A DNA stretch of 64,000 nt from Aminithiophilus ramosus (GTDB lineage Bacteria; Synergistota; Synergistia; Synergistales; Aminithiophilaceae), in NCBI RefSeq assembly GCF_018069705.1, contig NZ_CP072943.1:1737453-1801452 (forward strand), in the 5' to 3' direction. Each line of letters opens with the position of its first letter. Position 1 is the first letter of the stretch. A program made the translations under genes and the position numbers. This document shows, piece after piece, positions 61,094 through 64,000 of the stretch. The notes below the pieces were generated by a model that saw only the letters and a list, made by a program, of their open reading frames with translations, searched no databases and was not told the DNA's origin.

Positions 61094-61134
61094 AAAACCC
61101 GTACAACAACCGCTTGCGGTCAGTGGACGGGTTT
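61094..61134 (-). terminator. Intrinsic terminator of tmRNA
   Basis: An AAACCCGT...ACGGGTTT stem with an inner CCGC/GCGG helix, followed on the minus strand by a run of T residues (TTTTCTTTTTTCTT); 13 bases after the mature tmRNA 3' end. Confidence 0.85.
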
Positions 61135-61147
61135 GTCTCTTTATAAA

Positions 61148-61499
61148 TGGTGGAGGCGGGGAGAATCGAACTCCCGTCCGGCAGGGGCCGGCCACAGCGG
61201 CGCTACGAGCGTAGTCCCTGGTTTGATCTCGGGGATCGGGCTCCCAGGGACAGGATCCCTCACCCCCAGTTCCCTTGGCTTAGCCGATCGTCGGGAACGA
61301 CCCGACCGGAGCAACCGTTCTATGTGACGTCGGACGACACCCGGACGGTGAAGGCGTCGGCAACGGGCCGCTTACTTAAGCAGCCAGAGCGTAGTTATCG
61401 TTGGCAGTTACTTTAAGGTTCCGCTGTTTTACGAGGTGACGGAAACCTCGGCTCGCTCCGCTGGACCCTCCAAGCCTGTCGTCGAAACCTGTCGCCCCC
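61148..61499 (-). ncRNA. ssrA: Transfer-messenger RNA (tmRNA)
   Basis: A 352-base tmRNA, which with SmpB rescues stalled ribosomes and tags the nascent protein. The ends form the tRNA-like acceptor stem (5' GGGGGCG pairs 3' CGCCTCC, one G-U), a T arm GTTCGAT-type loop and a terminal CCA encoded in the DNA. The tag reading frame (61376-61405) encodes Ala-Asn-Asp-Asn-Tyr-Ala-Leu-Ala-Ala followed by TAA, matching the classical proteolysis tag. Confidence 0.97.
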
Positions 61500-61509
61500 T
61501 TGAGTTTAC

Positions 61510-61971
61510 TCAGTCGCGGTCGCGGCGCCTCGCGGCCCGCTCGATCTCGCGCTTGGCATCGCGGTCGGCGATGGCGTCGCGCTTGTCGTGCTGCTGCTTT
61601 CCCTTGGCCAGGGCCATTTCCACCTTGGCCCACCGCCCCTCCTTGAGGTACATGGAAAGGGGGATGAGGGTCAGTCCTTTCTCCTTGATCTTGCCGATGA
61701 GGCGGACGATCTCGCCCCGGTGCATCAGGAGCTTGCGGGGGCGCTTCTCGTCGTGGTTGTAGTAGCTGCCCTTGTCGTAGGGGGAGATGTGGAGGTTCTG
61801 AAGCCAGAGCTCGGCCCCCTCGAAACGGGCGAAGCTGTCCTTCAGGTTGACGCGACGTTCCCGCACCGACTTGATCTCCGTTCCGGTGAGGACGATGCCC
61901 GCCTCGAAGGTCTCGAGGATGAAGAATTCGAATCGGGCCTTGCGATTGGTGGCGACGGGCACGTTGACCAT
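61510..61971 (-). CDS. smpB: SsrA-binding protein SmpB
   Basis: A 153-residue tmRNA partner. Key segments: Ala-Thr-Asn-Arg-Lys-Ala-Arg-Phe-Glu, Gly-Ile-Val-Leu-Thr-Gly-Thr-Glu-Ile-Lys-Ser-Val-Arg, Asp-Ser-Phe-Ala-Arg and the basic C-terminal tail (Asp-x-Arg-Arg-Arg-Asp-Arg-Asp). It ends just 10 bases before the mature 5' end of ssrA, so the two are likely one transcript. Confidence 0.97.
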   Translation of the reverse strand: MVNVPVATNRKARFEFFILETFEAGIVLTGTEIKSVRERRVNLKDSFARFEGAELWLQNLHISPYDKGSYYNHDEKRPRKLLMHRGEIVRLIGKIKEKGLTLIPLSMYLKEGRWAKVEMALAKGKQQHDKRDAIADRDAKREIERAARRRDRD

Positions 61972-62051
61972 GATGGACCCCTCCTGTGACGATTATAGAG
62001 GGCCCCGAGATGAAAGTCAACATTCGTCAAAATCTTCCCGCCGCCCGACAC

Positions 62052-62081
62052 AAAGGCCCTTCTCGGCAGAGAAGGGCCTTT
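62052..62081 (-). terminator. Hairpin after tRNA-Pro
   Basis: A 13 bp stem (AAAGGCCCTTCTC) with a 4-base loop, flanked by A/T runs on both sides, between tRNA-Pro and smpB on the minus strand. Confidence 0.75.
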
Positions 62082-62092
62082 TCCTGCTTGAT

Positions 62093-62170
62093 TGGTCGGG
62101 GCGAGAGGATTTGAACCTCCGGCCTCCTAGTCCCGAACCAGGCGCGCTAACCAGGCTGCGCTACGCCCCG
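62093..62170 (-). tRNA. tRNA-Pro (anticodon CGG)
   Basis: A 78-base tRNA including CCA. The acceptor CGGGGCG pairs CGCCCCG, the D arm is GCGC...GCGC, the anticodon arm CCTGG-TTCGGGA-CTAGG gives anticodon CGG (reads CCG), and the T arm has GGTTCAAAT. Confidence 0.95.
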
Positions 62171-62304
62171 AACAGCAGAGATTGTAACACCCCTTCGGGA
62201 GAGCGTCAACGCGCAGATAGGCCGGGGCAAGGCCGTTGCGGCATCTCTGACGTTTTGATTCGAACCAGAGCGGGGGTTTTGTTTACTTTTGCTCAGCGTT
62301 GGAG

Positions 62305-62333
62305 TTGTCCCCCTATCGTTCATAGAGTATCAT
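62305..62333 (+). promoter_or_regulatory. Predicted promoter of the ferredoxin-AOR operon
   Basis: TTGTCC and TATCAT with a 17-base spacer, about 80 bases before the ferredoxin start. Confidence 0.6.
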
Positions 62334-62347
62334 AACCATTAGGCAGA

Positions 62348-62384
62348 TGTATGGTGCGCACTTGTGTTTCGAGTACACCATACA
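62348..62384 (+). promoter_or_regulatory. Perfect inverted repeat in the AOR operon leader
   Basis: TGTATGGTG and CACCATACA, 9 bp each, separated by 19 bases, starting about 15 bases after the -10. It could be an operator or an RNA hairpin. Confidence 0.55.
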
Positions 62385-62413
62385 GGTTTTACCATCAACA
62401 AGGGGGGATTATT

Positions 62414-62803
62414 TTGAAGTGGTTGAAGGTGGATCCGGATAAGTGTGTCGGCTGCGGGACCTGCATGGAGACCTGCTCGACGACGTGGTTCAAGGAGAAC
62501 AATCCCGCGCTCTCCCGAATCCAGGTCACGAAGAAGGACGAGGACCATTACGATCTGAACGCCTGCAACCAGTGCGGCACCTGCATCGACATGTGCCCTG
62601 TCGGGGCTCTGGCCCGCGACGGCAACGGCATCATCCGCATGGACGAGAAGAAGTGCGTCGGCTGCCTCATGTGCGTCGGCTTCTGCCCGACGAAGAGCTT
62701 CTTCTACCATGCCGCCAGGCGTCCCGAGCCTTTCAAGTGCATCGCCTGCGGGCTCTGCGTCAAGAAGTGCCCCGTCGAAGCCCTCGAAATCGTGACGGAA
62801 TAA
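62414..62803 (+). CDS. Four-cluster ferredoxin of the AOR operon
   Basis: A 129-residue ferredoxin-like electron carrier with four Cys-rich motifs: CVGCGTCMETC at about 11, CNQCGTCIDMCP near 56, CVGCLMCVGFCP near 83 and CIACGLCVKKCP near 111, each able to bind a [4Fe-4S] cluster. Proteins of this kind occur beside tungsten-dependent aldehyde oxidoreductases and pass electrons on to ferredoxin or an NAD module. The start is a TTG at 62414, 7 bases after AAGGGGGG; an alternative reading 21 codons longer lies across the inverted repeat and lacks a site. It is 26 bases before the AOR gene. Confidence 0.9.
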   Translation: MKWLKVDPDKCVGCGTCMETCSTTWFKENNPALSRIQVTKKDEDHYDLNACNQCGTCIDMCPVGALARDGNGIIRMDEKKCVGCLMCVGFCPTKSFFYHAARRPEPFKCIACGLCVKKCPVEALEIVTE

Positions 62804-62829
62804 GACGGGACAAAGGAGGTCACAGGGAA

Positions 62830-64000
62830 ATGACAAAGGAAATGAAGCTCATCGCCGAGTGGTCCTATTCGCCTTCCGAGGTCGTCAAGGGCTACGCGAA
62901 TCAGACCCTATACGTCAACGTCGGCAAGCAGGAGTTCGCCGCCAGGCCCGTCTCGGAGGATATGAAACTCAAGTTCACCGGCGGTCGCGGTTTCGACCTC
63001 AAGCTCCTCTGGGACGCCGTCAACGAGAAGACCCGGTGGAACGATCCCGAGAACGAGATCGTCATTTCCGGCGGCCCCCTCTGCGGCACCACGCAGTACC
63101 CCGGCGCCGGCAAATTCTACGCCGCCTTCATCTCTCCCCTTTCGGACCAGACCTACGACAGCAACTCCGGCGGCCACTTCGGCCCCCTGTTGAAGCTCGC
63201 CGGTTTCGACGCCCTCGAGGTCCAGGGCAAGGCCGACAGGGACGTCGTCGTCGTCATCGACGGCGATGCCGCCAAGGTCCAGATCTTCGAATCCGCCTTC
63301 GACGACATCAACGCCTACACCATCACCGAAGAGCTCCACGAGATGTTCTCCGACGGCTCCAACGACGACAAGCGCTTCGTCTCCGTCATCTCCGCCGGCA
63401 AGGCCGCCGAGTCGAGCTACTGGGGCTGCCTCAACACCAGTTTCTGGGACATCCGCCGCAAGGTGGCCCGCCTGAAGCAGGCCGGTCGCGGCGGCGGCGG
63501 CACCATCCTCCGCGACAAGAAGATCGCCGCCCTCGTCGTCAGGAGCCACAAGCTCTCGGGCGACATCAACAAGGCCGTCGACATCCAGGTCCTCCAGGAT
63601 CGGGGCAACAAGCTCCACCGCGAGATCCACGATCTCGACGCCCAGCAGTGCCGGATGCGCACGGCCGGCACGCCCCACCTGAACGAGATCATGAACGAGT
63701 ACCATCTCCTGCCGACGCATAACTACAAGTTCGGCTCCCACAAGGACATCGACAACATCCGCTCCTCCGTCTACGAGAACCTCTTCACCCAGGGCATCCC
63801 CGACGGCTGCTGGTACGGCTGCTCCATGGCCTGCGCCAAGGCCGTCGACAACTACACGATCCAGACGGGCCCCTGCAAGGGCAAGGTCGTCACCGTCGAC
63901 GGCCCCGAGTACGAGACGGCCGTCTCCCTCGGATCCAACGTGGGCGTCTTCGATCCCCTCTGGACGATCGAGGGCAACTTCTACGCCGACCACTACGGCA
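62830..64000 (+). CDS. Aldehyde:ferredoxin oxidoreductase family protein, N-terminal part
   Basis: Open from the ATG at 62830 through the right edge (390 residues visible). It oxidises aldehydes (or a related substrate) with a tungsten- or molybdenum-bis-pterin. The N-terminal domain has Thr-Gly-Gly-Arg-Gly-Phe-Asp-Leu-Lys near residue 51 and Gly-Gly-His-Phe-Gly-Pro-Leu-Leu-Lys, both typical pterin-contact segments. Cys327, Cys331 and Cys335 (C-x3-C-x3-C) are the first three cluster ligands, one residue wider than the C-x2-C-x3-C I expect of classical AOR. Gly-Ser-Asn-Val-Gly-Val follows. Codon use is strongly C-ending, as for a highly expressed gene. The fourth Cys is beyond the window. Confidence 0.93.
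   Translation, partial: MTKEMKLIAEWSYSPSEVVKGYANQTLYVNVGKQEFAARPVSEDMKLKFTGGRGFDLKLLWDAVNEKTRWNDPENEIVISGGPLCGTTQYPGAGKFYAAFISPLSDQTYDSNSGGHFGPLLKLAGFDALEVQGKADRDVVVVIDGDAAKVQIFESAFDDINAYTITEELHEMFSDGSNDDKRFVSVISAGKAAESSYWGCLNTSFWDIRRKVARLKQAGRGGGGTILRDKKIAALVVRSHKLSGDINKAVDIQVLQDRGNKLHREIHDLDAQQCRMRTAGTPHLNEIMNEYHLLPTHNYKFGSHKDIDNIRSSVYENLFTQGIPDGCWYGCSMACAKAVDNYTIQTGPCKGKVVTVDGPEYETAVSLGSNVGVFDPLWTIEGNFYADHYG

Noticed and set aside
62859-63722. Arg/Pro-rich frame across the AOR gene
   Set aside because: It is in the +1 frame of the AOR reading frame, which is open to the window edge and has clear family motifs.

Overview
The window comes from a GC-rich bacterium, very probably a member of the Synergistota. 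The most specific evidence is the last 30 or so residues of the giant surface protein at 56071-59940, which have the form of the Synergist-CTERM sorting signal (Gly-rich, Cys, hydrophobic helix, basic tail). The gene content agrees: a membrane-bound Mbh-type hydrogenase, HydF for an [FeFe] hydrogenase, an aldehyde:ferredoxin oxidoreductase, sodium-coupled amino-acid/solute symporters and 5-oxoproline use all suit an anaerobic amino-acid or peptide fermenter. Genes are tightly packed, often with ATGA or GTGA overlaps, and coding third positions are very rich in C and G. That bias produces many long spurious ORFs on the opposite strands.

Layout. 1-5437 (minus): an Mrp/Mbh-type energy-converting hydrogenase operon headed by a MOSC-domain gene; the catalytic large subunit runs off the left edge. 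5788-16611 (minus): a probable long operon infC-rpmI-rplT-ktrB-ktrA-pheS-pheT-(coiled coil)-zapA-cvpA-mutS2-(lipoprotein-like orphan), with its own promoter and an attenuator-like hairpin before infC. infC and ktrB both appear to start with ATA. 16845-18776: thrS. 19168-20784 (plus): an NSS-family sodium symporter with a 36-residue partner peptide. 21026-24164 (minus): rpsO, pnp, dut. 24387-26655 (plus): an OmpR-type two-component system; 26718-28106 (minus): HtrA protease. 28239-33497 (plus): a five-gene module of membrane microprotein, SSS symporter, histidine kinase, NtrC-type activator and a short divergent RpoN. 33511-34191 (minus): MtnC-like enolase-phosphatase. 34494-39206 (plus): the kip/pxp-like operon of NRAMP-related transporter, 5-oxoprolinase PxpB, PxpC, PxpA and a DUF1445 protein. 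39371-41240 (minus): DUF523 and an orphan. 41831-42541 (plus): a secreted PDZ protein. 42617-45279 (minus): aspA-hydF. 45375-49780 (minus): a large hybrid kinase with a stand-alone receiver. 49966-53383 (minus): an orphan and a Ca2+-type P-ATPase. 53486-54076 (plus): a lytic transglycosylase. 54250-55443 (minus): a PreA-like protein. 56071-59940 (plus): a 1289-residue FG-GAP/CARDB-like surface protein. 60386-62170 (minus): hicBA, ssrA (tmRNA), smpB and tRNA-Pro. 62414-64000 (plus): a four-cluster ferredoxin and the start of an aldehyde:ferredoxin oxidoreductase.

Together the genes describe ferredoxin-based redox metabolism. AOR and its ferredoxin feed electrons to a ferredoxin pool that the Mbh-type complex can discharge as H2 while moving ions; HydF supports a second, soluble hydrogenase class. 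Sodium symporters and the oxoprolinase route would supply amino-acid substrates. The most unusual points are the self-contained sigma-54 symporter module, the two membrane microproteins paired with sodium symporters, the loss of the key ion-pumping glutamate in the MbhH-like subunit, and the non-standard ATA starts.
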